A DNA stretch of 64,000 nucleotides from Paraburkholderia madseniana (GTDB lineage Bacteria > Pseudomonadota > Gammaproteobacteria > Burkholderiales > Burkholderiaceae): the NCBI RefSeq assembly GCF_009690905.1, contig NZ_VOSW01000001.1, positions 1-64,000 of the forward strand. Direction: 5' to 3'. The position numbers were made by a program, and so were the translations under genes. The notes below the pieces were generated by a model. That model was not told the origin of the DNA. It saw only the letters and a program-made list of their open reading frames with translations, and searched no databases. This document shows positions 22,161 through 29,679 of the stretch, in pieces; positions within the stretch are counted from its first letter, which is position 1, and each line of letters starts with the position of its first letter.

Positions 22161-22740
22161 CAAAACGCTTCCAGGCGCAACCGAGCCCGTGCAGGGGCCG
22201 AGTCTGGCGCCGTTCGAGCGTGCGAAGGCCATCAGGGATGTGTTTTTCACAGACCCAGGACAGAAGAAACTAGCCTGGAAAGCCGATATCACCATCCCTG
22301 AACTCGACCCGACGATCACCGGACTCGTGCTCGACATTGACGGTCAGAGCGAGCAATACCAGCATGGCCCCGTCCGGCCGTTTTCCATAACTTGGCCCGG
22401 GCCACGTGGCGGTGCGCATGCGGAAATTACAGCGAACCCGCGCATTCGTCCGGATACCTCAACGATTTCGACCGACGGCCCGTGGGCGCTGTTGCGTCTG
22501 CTAAGCAAAGGGACGCTGATCAATACGGCGACCCGTGGCCGCACACGCGTTGAGTTCGATTTCGACGGACGCAAGGCCGTGCTCGATATTGCGAGTGCGG
22601 GCAGTGTCGCCAATCCACTGACGGGCGATGTGCTGAGGGGATTTCAATGCCCCAGTTCCATGGCGATGTTCAGTTTGCCGGATAGCGGACCGCCGGTGGG
22701 GTTGCCGCCAGGGTTGCCGGTCACCCAGGCGGTGAATTGA
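22150..22740 (+). pseudogene. tssM: type VI secretion tssM (IcmF) C-terminal remnant, 5'-truncated
   Basis: From about 22153 the plus strand encodes roughly 195 residues resembling the TssM C-terminal domain. It shows FERAKAIRDVFFTDPGQKKLAWKADI, then LDIDGQSEQYQHGPVRPFSITWPGP, DGPWALLRLLSKGTL, and the characteristic NPLTGDVLRGFQCPSSM near the end. A full TssM is over 1100 residues, so more than 80 percent is gone. Upstream codons in the same frame (from 21979) are antisense tssA, not TssM. The piece has no start region of its own and should be inactive. Confidence 0.85.
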
Positions 22741-22854
22741 CAGGGGAAAGGACCGCCAAGGTTATCGAAGAGCAGTTCATTGGTCTCATGATTGCCCCTC
22801 AAATCTCCTGGGCCAATCCTGCCGCGTAGTTCGCGCAAACAACTCTCCCAGAGT

Positions 22855-23697
22855 TCAAGCAAGCGCGGCCGTAGCCCGCATAGTCAGATAACCTTCGTGG
22901 TCTTTGGCCCACAAGTCGACGGTCCTACCGTCGGCAGCCGGTTTGCCGCATACCGTAAAAGGCTGGCCAGCGAAGGTAGGCCGCAACGCCTTGAACGCAA
23001 AGCTCTGCACCACCGCGTCCGGTTGTTCACGACGCACCAGATCAACCAGGAGTGTCGCGATCAGCGGCCCGTGCACGATCAGCCCGGGATAGCCTTCCAC
23101 CTCGGTCACATACGGGTAGTCGTAGTGAATGCGATGGCCGTTGAAGGTCAACGCGGAGTAGCGGAACAACATCACAGCGTCCGCATCGATCGTACGAGTC
23201 CACGTTTCGCCCTCGGGTGCGAGCGCCGCTTGCGGTGGCCGGGCGCCCTCTTGTGGCGCATCGCGATAGACAATGTCGTGCTCTTCTTCGAGCTTCAGTT
23301 CACCACCAACTTCGATCGCGTGCTGCACCGTCACGAACACGAGACGGCCCGAGCGGCCGGTCTTGTCTTCGATATTGGCGATGGTCGACGTACGTTTCGC
23401 ATGCTCGCCGACTTTGAGCTGCGCATGGAACGTCAGGCGGCCACCGGCCCACATTCGGCGCGGCAACGGCACCGGTGGCAAAAAGTCACCGCGCTTCGGA
23501 TGACCGTCCGGACCGACCTCGGACAGCGGCGCGATCGGCAGAAAGTACAGCCAGTGCCAGAGAGGTGGCACCGTATCGCCACTTTCTTCCCGGTCCAGGG
23601 TGGCAGCCATTGCCGTCAGCGGAAACGCGGTGATGTCGTCTTCGGTCACCGCTTCCTTGTTGAGCCAGTCGTCGAGTTTCTCTAGGGAAGCAGACAT
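22855..23697 (-). CDS. MaoC-like hydratase, itaconyl/mesaconyl-C4-CoA hydratase type
   Basis: A 280-residue double-hotdog (FAS1-like dehydratase plus MaoC) protein. The N-terminal half has PPLWHWLYFLPIAPLSEVGPDGHPKRGDFLPPVPLPRRMWAGG, a signature of the mesaconyl-C4-CoA/itaconyl-CoA hydratase group. The C-terminal half contains FRYSALTFNGHRIHYDYPYVTEVEGYPGLIVHGPLIATLLVDLVR, where RYSALTFN.HRIHYD carries the catalytic Asn/His-type hotdog residues. The reaction is hydration or dehydration of a short branched dicarboxyl-CoA. The start at 23697 has GGAG about ten bases upstream. The longer frame upstream is Cys/Arg-rich and unlikely. No CoA-transferase or lyase partner is adjacent. Confidence 0.85.
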   Translation of the reverse strand: MSASLEKLDDWLNKEAVTEDDITAFPLTAMAATLDREESGDTVPPLWHWLYFLPIAPLSEVGPDGHPKRGDFLPPVPLPRRMWAGGRLTFHAQLKVGEHAKRTSTIANIEDKTGRSGRLVFVTVQHAIEVGGELKLEEEHDIVYRDAPQEGARPPQAALAPEGETWTRTIDADAVMLFRYSALTFNGHRIHYDYPYVTEVEGYPGLIVHGPLIATLLVDLVRREQPDAVVQSFAFKALRPTFAGQPFTVCGKPAADGRTVDLWAKDHEGYLTMRATAALA

Positions 23698-23948
23698 GGG
23701 CAAAGTCTCCAAACACACTGATTGGACGAAATAGGTCTTACGATAAACCTTGCGGCAGGTTTCGCGAAGTTTGCATTTTCGAACCGGGCCTTCGCTTTTG
23801 CTTAAGACGCTCCGGACACCCACGCGGCGGATTGGAGCGGCTCGGCCATAACGATGCGGGAATTGGAGAGCAAGAGTCGGAGTGCGTGGCCTTGGGCGTG
23901 TGCTTACACTCGGTCATGGTTCGATGAATCGCCTTACGGAGAATGCTC

Positions 23949-24773
23949 ATGAATACGGTCGCGAAGGATCTGCACTCACAGTCGCCGGAGTTGGAACTGG
24001 AACTGGGGTTCGAGCCCGATCTGAAACACGCTGGCGCATGGGAGTCAGGCTCCAGCACCGTCACCGGTTCGCTTACGCAGCGCGTCGACGCGATCGACTG
24101 GTTCGATGTCGAAGAAGAACTGAACGGATATGGCTGCGCGATGCTGCGCAATCTGCTCAGTGCGCAGGAATGCGACGCGCTGACAGCGCTCTATCCGCGC
24201 GACGATCTGTACCGCAGCCGCGTCGTGATGGCGCGCCATGGCTTCGGTCGTGGTGAATACAAGTACTTTGCGTATCCGCTGCCGCAGCTGGTGGCGAAGT
24301 TGCGCGCCGAGCTTTATCCGCGCCTCGCGCCGGTCGCGAATCGCTGGAACGAGGCGATGAATATCGATGTCCGCTATCCGGTCGCCCACGGCGAATTTAT
24401 CGAGCGCTGTCACGCCGCCGGCCAGCTGCGTCCAACGCCCCTGATTCTTCAATACGCCAAGGACGACTACAACCGCCTGCATCAGGATCTATACGGCGAA
24501 CACGTGTTCCCGCTTCAGGTCGCGATTCTGCTTTCGGAGCCAGGCCAGGATTTCACGGGCGGCGAGTTCGTCATGACGGAGCAGCGTCCGCGGATGCAGT
24601 CGCGCACGGAAGTCGTGCCGCTCGGCAAGGGCGACGCAGTGGTGTTTGCGGTTCATCACCGGCCGGTGCAGGGCACGCGCGGCGTGTATCGGGTGAATCT
24701 GCGACACGGCGTGAGCCGCCTGCGGTCGGGTCACCGGCACACGCTCGGGGTGATTTTCCACGACGCGACCTGA
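23949..24773 (+). CDS. 2OG-Fe(II) oxygenase (DNA-repair-annotated PF09859 type)
   Basis: A protein of about 274 residues of the iron/2-oxoglutarate oxygenase superfamily. VEEELNGYGCAMLRNLLSAQECDAL leads the domain. NRLHQDLYGEHVFPLQVAILL contains the H-x-D iron motif, and FTGGEFVMTEQRPR follows. The C-terminal part has the distal His/Arg region (HRPVQGTRGVYRVNLRHGVSRLRSGHRHTLGVIFHDA). The family is often annotated as oxidative demethylation of damaged DNA, but proof is lacking. The second of two in-frame ATGs (23949) is chosen because GGAG lies eight bases before it. It stands alone, divergent from the hydratase gene. Confidence 0.85.
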   Translation: MNTVAKDLHSQSPELELELGFEPDLKHAGAWESGSSTVTGSLTQRVDAIDWFDVEEELNGYGCAMLRNLLSAQECDALTALYPRDDLYRSRVVMARHGFGRGEYKYFAYPLPQLVAKLRAELYPRLAPVANRWNEAMNIDVRYPVAHGEFIERCHAAGQLRPTPLILQYAKDDYNRLHQDLYGEHVFPLQVAILLSEPGQDFTGGEFVMTEQRPRMQSRTEVVPLGKGDAVVFAVHHRPVQGTRGVYRVNLRHGVSRLRSGHRHTLGVIFHDAT

Positions 24774-25047
24774 TTGCGCTCCACACGATGACCACCCGTC
24801 CCGGCTGGACGCGCCGCCAAGCCACGGACCGGTCCCGCGTTCAATTGGGCGCTTAGGCGTAGGAGCGCGTAAGCGGCGATGGGATTCGGATTCTGTTTGC
24901 CCACGGCGTTAAGGGACGGTAGCTGTTGTGAACTTGTCCACAGAAAATGTTCGCAAGCCTGTGGATAACAACCCCACAACAGCACCAACTACTTGATCCA
25001 CTTAACTTCCTAAGCGCTGCACGCTGCGCGCCGAAAGGCGATTCCCC
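24774..25047. other. intergenic region between convergent genes, holding dispersed repeat copy 2
   Basis: No gene seen. The region contains the DnaA-box-like repeat (24934-24968) and, 20-60 bases further on, a second segment shared with copy 3 (TACTTGAT ... TTAACTTC ... GCGCTGCACGC). The rest shows nothing recognisable. Confidence 0.5.
24934..24968. repeat. dispersed 35-bp repeat, copy 2 (inverted DnaA-box-like 9-mers)
   Basis: TTGTCCACA (24934-24942), a 17-base spacer, then TGTGGATAA (24960-24968), whose complement TTATCCACA is a perfect DnaA box. All 35 bases are identical to copy 3 at 27198-27232. Flanking similarity continues downstream for about 60 bases, so the repeat unit is longer than the inverted core. 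Confidence 0.8.
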
Positions 25048-25857
25048 TCATCCCGCGACGATCTCGAACCACGCGCCATGCGTGCGATCACGGTCGAGCA
25101 CTCGCGACTGCGCTTTACCATCAGCGCGCAAAGCGACACCCAACACCCCTTCCCCACGCGTGGCGAGTTGCCGGCGCAACGCCGCGCCTTCGGGGGTAAC
25201 ACTCGCGGCATCGACATGCACGGGGCTCAGCAACACAACCGACGCATCACCAATCGACACCGTCGCCGACGCTGCCCCCAGCCCCGGCAAAGCCACCGTC
25301 CGCGCGTCCGCAAAACCAAGCAACGCCCGATACCGCTGCAAACTCGCCTTCAAATCCTCCACAGCGACCGTCAAGCTCGCCACCCCTCGCACACCGTTCG
25401 CATGTTCACGCACTGCGCCTTCAGCCACACGCAGATCACGCGGCGTGATATCCCCGCACAGGAATGGCAAGTCGCTGGTTTGCGGGCGGCCGGTCTGCCA
25501 CTCGAGCCGCGCGCCGTCCGGGCGGACGCGCCCACCTGCCTGTGGCCCGTCGTATTGCAAGCCCCGCCCATGCGCGGCGTCAATCACAGCACCCACGCTC
25601 GACGGCAACAACGCGTAATCAACAAATCCATCGCCATGACGCTGCCCCACATCCCACCAGCGACGCTGCGGCGCCGCCTGCAAGAAAGCGATCAGCTCGA
25701 TGTAACTGCCGTCGGCGAAACCGATTAGCGCGTTGTGCGTCACGCCATCGGCATGGGTACCGCCTTGCTGCACGGTGAAACCGAGCGCCGTGAAATCTTC
25801 AATGGTCTGCGTCAGGTCGTGGACGCGAATCACAATGTGGTCGAGTAAAAGGCTCAT
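25048..25857 (-). CDS. VOC-family (glyoxalase-like) protein
   Basis: About 269 residues forming two vicinal-oxygen-chelate-like modules. LDHIVIRVHDLTQTIEDFTALGFTVQQGGTHADGVTHNALIGFADGSYIELIAF starts the first, and VASLTVAVEDLKASLQRYRALLGF starts the second. The opening resembles the Glyoxalase_3 group (PF13468), whose members are mostly uncharacterised. His in LDHIV and Glu in YIELIAF are the expected metal-ligand positions. I start at the internal ATG (25857) because MSLLLDHIVIR is the usual family start. An in-frame ATG at 25902 is equally possible, and neither has a strong ribosome site. It follows the binding-protein gene by 12-57 bases and may be co-transcribed. Confidence 0.75.
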   Translation of the reverse strand: MSLLLDHIVIRVHDLTQTIEDFTALGFTVQQGGTHADGVTHNALIGFADGSYIELIAFLQAAPQRRWWDVGQRHGDGFVDYALLPSSVGAVIDAAHGRGLQYDGPQAGGRVRPDGARLEWQTGRPQTSDLPFLCGDITPRDLRVAEGAVREHANGVRGVASLTVAVEDLKASLQRYRALLGFADARTVALPGLGAASATVSIGDASVVLLSPVHVDAASVTPEGAALRRQLATRGEGVLGVALRADGKAQSRVLDRDRTHGAWFEIVAG

Positions 25858-25914
25858 GGCACAAAAGACGTGAATGTTGTGAATGTTCGGAGCGTTCGAC
25901 ATACAGCGAAATAC

Positions 25915-27099
25915 CTACTTCTGGGCAACCGTCGCCTTACTCTCAAGCAACGCCCACTTGTCGTTCTTCACCACCACGTTGATGTTTTTCACGCCGATCA
26001 CACGACGCGTCGCCGGATCGAAATTGGCCTTGCCGAACACGACGCTCGGAATGTCATGCAGCTTCGGCAGCGCATCGCGCACGGCTTTGCGGTCGGGGCC
26101 GCCGGCGCGCAGCGCATAGGCGGCGATGATGACAGCGTCATACGCATAAGCATTGAAAGCGTCCGGCTCACGGTGGTATTTCGCCTCGAAGCGTTTGACG
26201 AAGCTTTGCACTTCAGGCCCGGATTCACCAGGGAAGAAGCTGGTGTTCGTCGCCACACAGTTGACAGCCGTCCCGCCGAGTTCGAGGAATTTCGGCGAAT
26301 ACACGGAACTGGCTGCGGCGATCGGCAGGTTGATACCGCTTGTGCGCGCCTGGCGGGCGATCTGCGCGCCGTCGGAGTAGTATGAGATCAACACGATGCC
26401 ATCCGGATTCGCAGCGCTCACGCGCACCAGCGTCGCGCGGAAATCTTTCTCGGCCGACTGATAGCCCTCTGCCGCCACGACTTGCGCACCGCGTTCGTTG
26501 GCGGCTTTGACGAAGACGTCCTTGCTGGTGCGTCCCCAGTCGGTGTTCAGATAGAGCACGGCGATGCGCTTGAGGCCGAGCGTTTTCACGGCGAGGTCGG
26601 CAAGCAGCGGCTGGGCGTCGGCCTGGCTGACTGACGGGCTCCAGATGTAGTCGCCGCCTTTGGTGAAGTCAGGATGCGAGTTGGTGAAACCGAGTTGCAC
26701 GAGGCCGGCATGCTGATAAGTCGGCGAGGCGGCCATCGAAGCCGGACTGGAGAAGTCGCCGAGTTCGATCAGGATGCGCGGGTCGTTGACGAATTTCTGC
26801 GCGATCGTGATGGACTGGCGCGGGTCGCTCTGGCTGTCCTCGAAGACGTAGTTCAGCGGGCGGCCGTTGATGCCGTTGTGGCTGTTGATCTCATCCAATG
26901 CAAGATCGAAGCCGGCTTTCCATTGCGCGCCGTACTGAGCGTTCTGTCCGGTCAGCGGGCCGCTGACGCCTATCAGGATCGGATCGCCCGAAGGTGGCGC
27001 TGCGATTGCCGTTGTCGTCGTTATTGCCGATGCGGCCAGCAGCAGAAGTGTCGTGATGCGAGTGGCCCATGATGGGCGCAGGTTTGATGTATTCGACAT
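25915..27099 (-). CDS. branched-chain amino acid-type ABC transporter substrate-binding protein
   Basis: A 394-residue periplasmic binding protein of the LivJ/LivK (peripla_BP_6) family. It has a signal peptide (ITTLLLLAASAITTTTAIA), then DPILIGVSGPLTGQNAQYGAQWKAGFDLALDEINSHNGINGR, EDSQSDPRQSITIAQKFVNDPRI and FEAKYHREPDAFNAYAYDAVIIAA, all family hallmarks. The ATG at 27099 has GGAG directly upstream. No permease or ATPase genes are adjacent, so it either feeds a distant Liv-type transporter or serves as a sensor. The ligand is unknown. Confidence 0.88.
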   Translation of the reverse strand: MSNTSNLRPSWATRITTLLLLAASAITTTTAIAAPPSGDPILIGVSGPLTGQNAQYGAQWKAGFDLALDEINSHNGINGRPLNYVFEDSQSDPRQSITIAQKFVNDPRILIELGDFSSPASMAASPTYQHAGLVQLGFTNSHPDFTKGGDYIWSPSVSQADAQPLLADLAVKTLGLKRIAVLYLNTDWGRTSKDVFVKAANERGAQVVAAEGYQSAEKDFRATLVRVSAANPDGIVLISYYSDGAQIARQARTSGINLPIAAASSVYSPKFLELGGTAVNCVATNTSFFPGESGPEVQSFVKRFEAKYHREPDAFNAYAYDAVIIAAYALRAGGPDRKAVRDALPKLHDIPSVVFGKANFDPATRRVIGVKNINVVVKNDKWALLESKATVAQK

Positions 27100-27171
27100 G
27101 GCTCCAGGCTCGGTTTGCATGAGATTGGAGTGAGTGTCGGATTTGCCCCGGCTTCGGGCAACCAAGCGATT

Positions 27172-27187
27172 CGCATAACGTTATGCG
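27172..27187. promoter_or_regulatory. perfect 16-bp palindrome, candidate operator
   Basis: CGCATAACGTTATGCG is a perfect inverted repeat located 73-88 bases upstream of the binding-protein start codon (27099, minus strand) and 11 bases before dispersed repeat copy 3. Its length and position suit a dimeric repressor or activator site. No regulator gene is adjacent, so the cognate protein is unknown. Confidence 0.55.
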
Positions 27188-27197
27188 GCCATGGAAC

Positions 27198-27232
27198 TTG
27201 TCCACAGAAAATGTTCGCAAGCCTGTGGATAA
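27198..27232. repeat. dispersed 35-bp repeat, copy 3 (inverted DnaA-box-like 9-mers)
   Basis: Identical over its 35 bases to copy 2: TTGTCCACA (27198-27206), 17-base spacer, TGTGGATAA (27224-27232). It sits between the binding-protein promoter region and the 3' end of cbtA. Downstream similarity to copy 2 continues to the GCGCTGCACGC segment near 27280. Confidence 0.8.
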
Positions 27233-27325
27233 CATTCCTGCAAACGCGCCAAGTACTTGATGTATTTAACTTCTCTCGCGCTGCACGCCGGCGTGACCGC
27301 GGCTCGCGCGGTCACACCATTCACA

Positions 27326-28072
27326 TCAAAGGTAAGCGGACTTCGCGGCGCTGCGGCTCGCGGGAGCCAGCAATTTGCTTCGCTCGACGAGGGCGCCGAA
27401 CAGCAGCCCAACTGTCGTCCACATAACCACCTGCATGCCGATGGCCGCGACGCGGAACTTCCACAGCAGCACCGCCGGGAAAGCCGCCGGCACTTCGTTG
27501 ATCGTCGGCATCGACAGTTGCACGGCAGCAATGATCACGACGAACACCAGGCCCGCCACAATCGAGCCATTCCACGCGCCCAGCTTCAGCGCCGCGCGGC
27601 GCCGAACCTTCAGCGAGAACACCATTGCGGCCAGCGAGATCGCGATCATCAGGAAGAACAAGCCGGTCCGCGTCCCGATCGTCTCGGGGTCGCCCACCGA
27701 AGGGGGATTCGCCGGGTACTTGATGTTCGGAACGATCACCAGCGCAATAAACGCGCCAAGCGCGAGCCATGCGGACAACGCGCGCGCACTCAGCGCGCCG
27801 ACGCGGCCATACGCATACGCGAACACCAGCGAGAACAGGCCACCGAACGCGGCGCCGTACGTGACCACGCCAGTCAACAATCCCAGGCCCGCCTGGGTGC
27901 CGCGGCTCACCAGTTCGGATTCGGGCGCTTCGCCTTTGGCGGCGTCGGCCTTTTCCTCGAAGGAAATCGCCTGGTCGACCTGCGGTTCGCCCACCAATCT
28001 CGCGAAGCCGAACGTGAGCAATCCCGCGGCGATGCCTGCAAGCATCCCGCGTACCAACAATTTACCAACCAT
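27326..28072 (-). CDS. cbtA: cobalt transporter subunit CbtA
   Basis: A 248-residue inner-membrane protein of the CbtA family. It has five predicted hydrophobic segments, starting with LLVRGMLAGIAAGLLTFGFARLVGEP and including GVVTYGAAFGGLFSLVFAYAYGRVG, the most conserved part. VPNIKYPANPPSVGDPETIGTRTGLFFLMI is a further hallmark. CbtA works with the small CbtB subunit encoded 11 bases upstream. The pair is widely predicted to import cobalt for vitamin B12 synthesis and is usually under a B12 riboswitch, which is present here. Confidence 0.93.
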   Translation of the reverse strand: MVGKLLVRGMLAGIAAGLLTFGFARLVGEPQVDQAISFEEKADAAKGEAPESELVSRGTQAGLGLLTGVVTYGAAFGGLFSLVFAYAYGRVGALSARALSAWLALGAFIALVIVPNIKYPANPPSVGDPETIGTRTGLFFLMIAISLAAMVFSLKVRRRAALKLGAWNGSIVAGLVFVVIIAAVQLSMPTINEVPAAFPAVLLWKFRVAAIGMQVVMWTTVGLLFGALVERSKLLAPASRSAAKSAYL

Positions 28073-28083
28073 GTTCGACTCCG

Positions 28084-28305
28084 TTAGTGGCAGGGAAAGC
28101 CGAGCAGATGGCGGCCGTCGTGCACGAATTCATGCACATACATGCCAGGCACCAGCGACGTGGCACCCTGTTCCGCACCAACGAAATACAGCGCGAGCAA
28201 CAGCAGCAAGCCGCCAAACACGACCCAAGGCAGCAATTCACGCAGCGGAATCGGCGTGGGTTGGGCGACAGGCTGTGTCGTGGAATCGAAAACAGCGTTG
28301 GTCAT
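28084..28305 (-). CDS. cbtB: cobalt transporter subunit CbtB
   Basis: A 73-residue protein with a single membrane segment (LLPWVVFGGLLLLLALYFVGAEQ). The His-rich C-terminal tail MYVHEFVHDGRHLLGFPCH is diagnostic for CbtB and probably binds the metal. AGGAG lies nine bases before the second of two close ATGs, so translation is placed at 28305. It is the first gene of the riboswitch-controlled cbtBA operon. Confidence 0.92.
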   Translation of the reverse strand: MTNAVFDSTTQPVAQPTPIPLRELLPWVVFGGLLLLLALYFVGAEQGATSLVPGMYVHEFVHDGRHLLGFPCH

Positions 28306-28354
28306 AATTGACATCTCCTGGGGGTAACGCGCCCCGATAGTCGATTGAAGAGGG

Positions 28355-28490
28355 ATGGTGCGAAGCTCAGGTCTGGCTTTCGGCTCGTGAATGCCGATTA
28401 CAGTGGCGCGACCGCGCCGGGCTCTCACCGGCTTCCGTGCTTCGCAGTGACGCTATTCTACGCGCTAAACTTTGCCTCCCGGCAACGTAA
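28355..28490 (-). promoter_or_regulatory. cobalamin (B12) riboswitch upstream of cbtBA
   Basis: On the minus strand the leader shows the cobalamin riboswitch core in order. GGAAGCCGGTGAGAG is at 28436-28422. GGCGCGGTCGCGCCACTGTA (28418-28399) follows in the place of the usual CGC(C)ACTGTGA element. AGCCAGACCTG (28378-28368) matches the B12-box region. About 50 bases further on, GGGGCGCG-TTA-CCCC can form a stem ending next to the cbtB AGGAG, suggesting control of translation initiation. Bound cobalamin should shut off the cobalt importer. Confidence 0.88.
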
Positions 28491-28541
28491 AGCATGCACG
28501 CGGCGTCCCGCTTTAGTCCGGTCTTTATGGAAATCAACTGA

Positions 28542-29156
28542 ATGGACACACGGCTGTTACTGATCAGCCACGCATCGACCGCGGCGATGCGCGCGGGCCG
28601 CTTCCCCGCCGACGACCCGCTCGATGCACGTGGCCTCGCCGAAGCGGCCGCCGCACGAGCACGCCTGTCGATTCCGGACGACGCGGCGGTTTTCGTCAGC
28701 CCGGCCGTTTGTGCGCGCGACACGGCGTCGGCCCTGGGGCTCGGTGCCGCGGCATTGGGCCAAGGCACATCGGTCGACAAAGGACTGGCGGATATGCACT
28801 ACGGCCTGTGGCATGGCCGCCGCCTTGCCGATCTCGCGCTCGAAGCATCGCACGACCTCGCCACTTGGACACATGATCCCGACGCAGCCGCGCACGGCGG
28901 CGAGTCATTCAGTCAACTCGTGAAGCGGGTGGGACAGTGGCTCGATGCGCTAAACGGTGCGTTGAGCGAGGGCGTCATACTAGGCAACACGCAAAACGTG
29001 GTCGCCGTCACGCACGCGCCTGTGATCCGGGCCGCGATCGTTCATGCGCTTGGAGCGCCGCCGGCCGTGTTTCCACGCATCGAGATCGCGCCGCTCTCGA
29101 TGGTCGAGTTGCGACGCTCGCGACGCGGCTGGACATGGTGGCCGGCGTCGCAATAA
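28542..29156 (+). CDS. histidine phosphatase family protein (CobC-like context)
   Basis: A 204-residue protein of the phosphoglycerate-mutase-like histidine phosphatase superfamily. The N-terminal catalytic His is in LLISHAST. The second His is in VVAVTHAPVIRAAIVHALG, and the HYGLWHGRRLADL segment and GGESFSQLVKRVGQWL are typical. The usual RHG triad reads SHA here, so the conserved Arg that binds phosphate is replaced by Ser, which may lower or change activity. The gene diverges from cbtBA across the B12 riboswitch. A role in cobalamin synthesis (alpha-ribazole phosphatase-like) is a reasonable but unproven guess. Confidence 0.8.
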   Translation: MDTRLLLISHASTAAMRAGRFPADDPLDARGLAEAAAARARLSIPDDAAVFVSPAVCARDTASALGLGAAALGQGTSVDKGLADMHYGLWHGRRLADLALEASHDLATWTHDPDAAAHGGESFSQLVKRVGQWLDALNGALSEGVILGNTQNVVAVTHAPVIRAAIVHALGAPPAVFPRIEIAPLSMVELRRSRRGWTWWPASQ

Positions 29157-29193
29157 GGGCCGCGCGCGGACAGCCCGAAACGCATCTGCCCAC

Positions 29194-29634
29194 TCATTTG
29201 CCCGATACAACCAGCCGCAACTTGCTCGAATCAGCCCGCGTCAATGTGATATCGGTCCGTTTGGCGCGCGTGCCCAGATAAAAATGCTGACGTCCGGGTG
29301 AATTCTGGTCATGCGTCGCGTCCGGCAGGCACGAGGCGATGTCCGCCGCGACGCCCTGCAGCGCGTCCGCACTCGAACCGGCGTCGTGATGCGGCGTCCA
29401 CGTGCATTGATAACTCCCGCGGCTCGCCGAACACTGGGCGTCATCGCCGTAGGGTTGCGCGACGCCCTTGCCGTCTTCCGGTGTCAGTGAAGCCAGGCCG
29501 TCCGGCGCAGCCGCAACGATCCGTTTGAGCGATGCGCACGGGCTAGGCGCATCGTCGGCATTCGCGCTGCACGGCAGCAAGGCGCTAAGCGATACAGCGG
29601 CGATCGTGGCCGCGAGGATTCGGGTCTTGTTCAT
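29194..29634 (-). CDS. small exported protein of unknown function with four Cys
   Basis: A 146-residue protein with a clear signal peptide (ILAATIAAVSLSALLPCSANA). The mature part has four Cys residues (ASPCASLK-type, AQCSAS, YQCTWT, ASCLPD) that could form two disulfides in the periplasm. It ends with an alternating, beta-like segment TDITLTRADSSKLRLVVSGK. I do not recognise a family. It lies between the phosphatase (convergent) and the hydrolase operon, whose last gene is 45 bases upstream, so co-transcription is possible. Confidence 0.7.
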   Translation of the reverse strand: MNKTRILAATIAAVSLSALLPCSANADDAPSPCASLKRIVAAAPDGLASLTPEDGKGVAQPYGDDAQCSASRGSYQCTWTPHHDAGSSADALQGVAADIASCLPDATHDQNSPGRQHFYLGTRAKRTDITLTRADSSKLRLVVSGK

Positions 29635-29679
29635 GTCGGCACAGTCCTTTGAAAGCTGGCCTTATCGCAGTAGCACGCT

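Noticed and set aside
22644-22862. 72-codon minus-strand ORF overlapping the tssM end
   Set aside because: Mostly antisense to the TssM C-terminus; no ribosome site and no similarity recognised.
24934-27232. DnaA-box repeats considered as a replication origin
   Set aside because: Only two boxes per copy, no AT-rich unwinding region, and no dnaA, dnaN, rep or par genes in the window.
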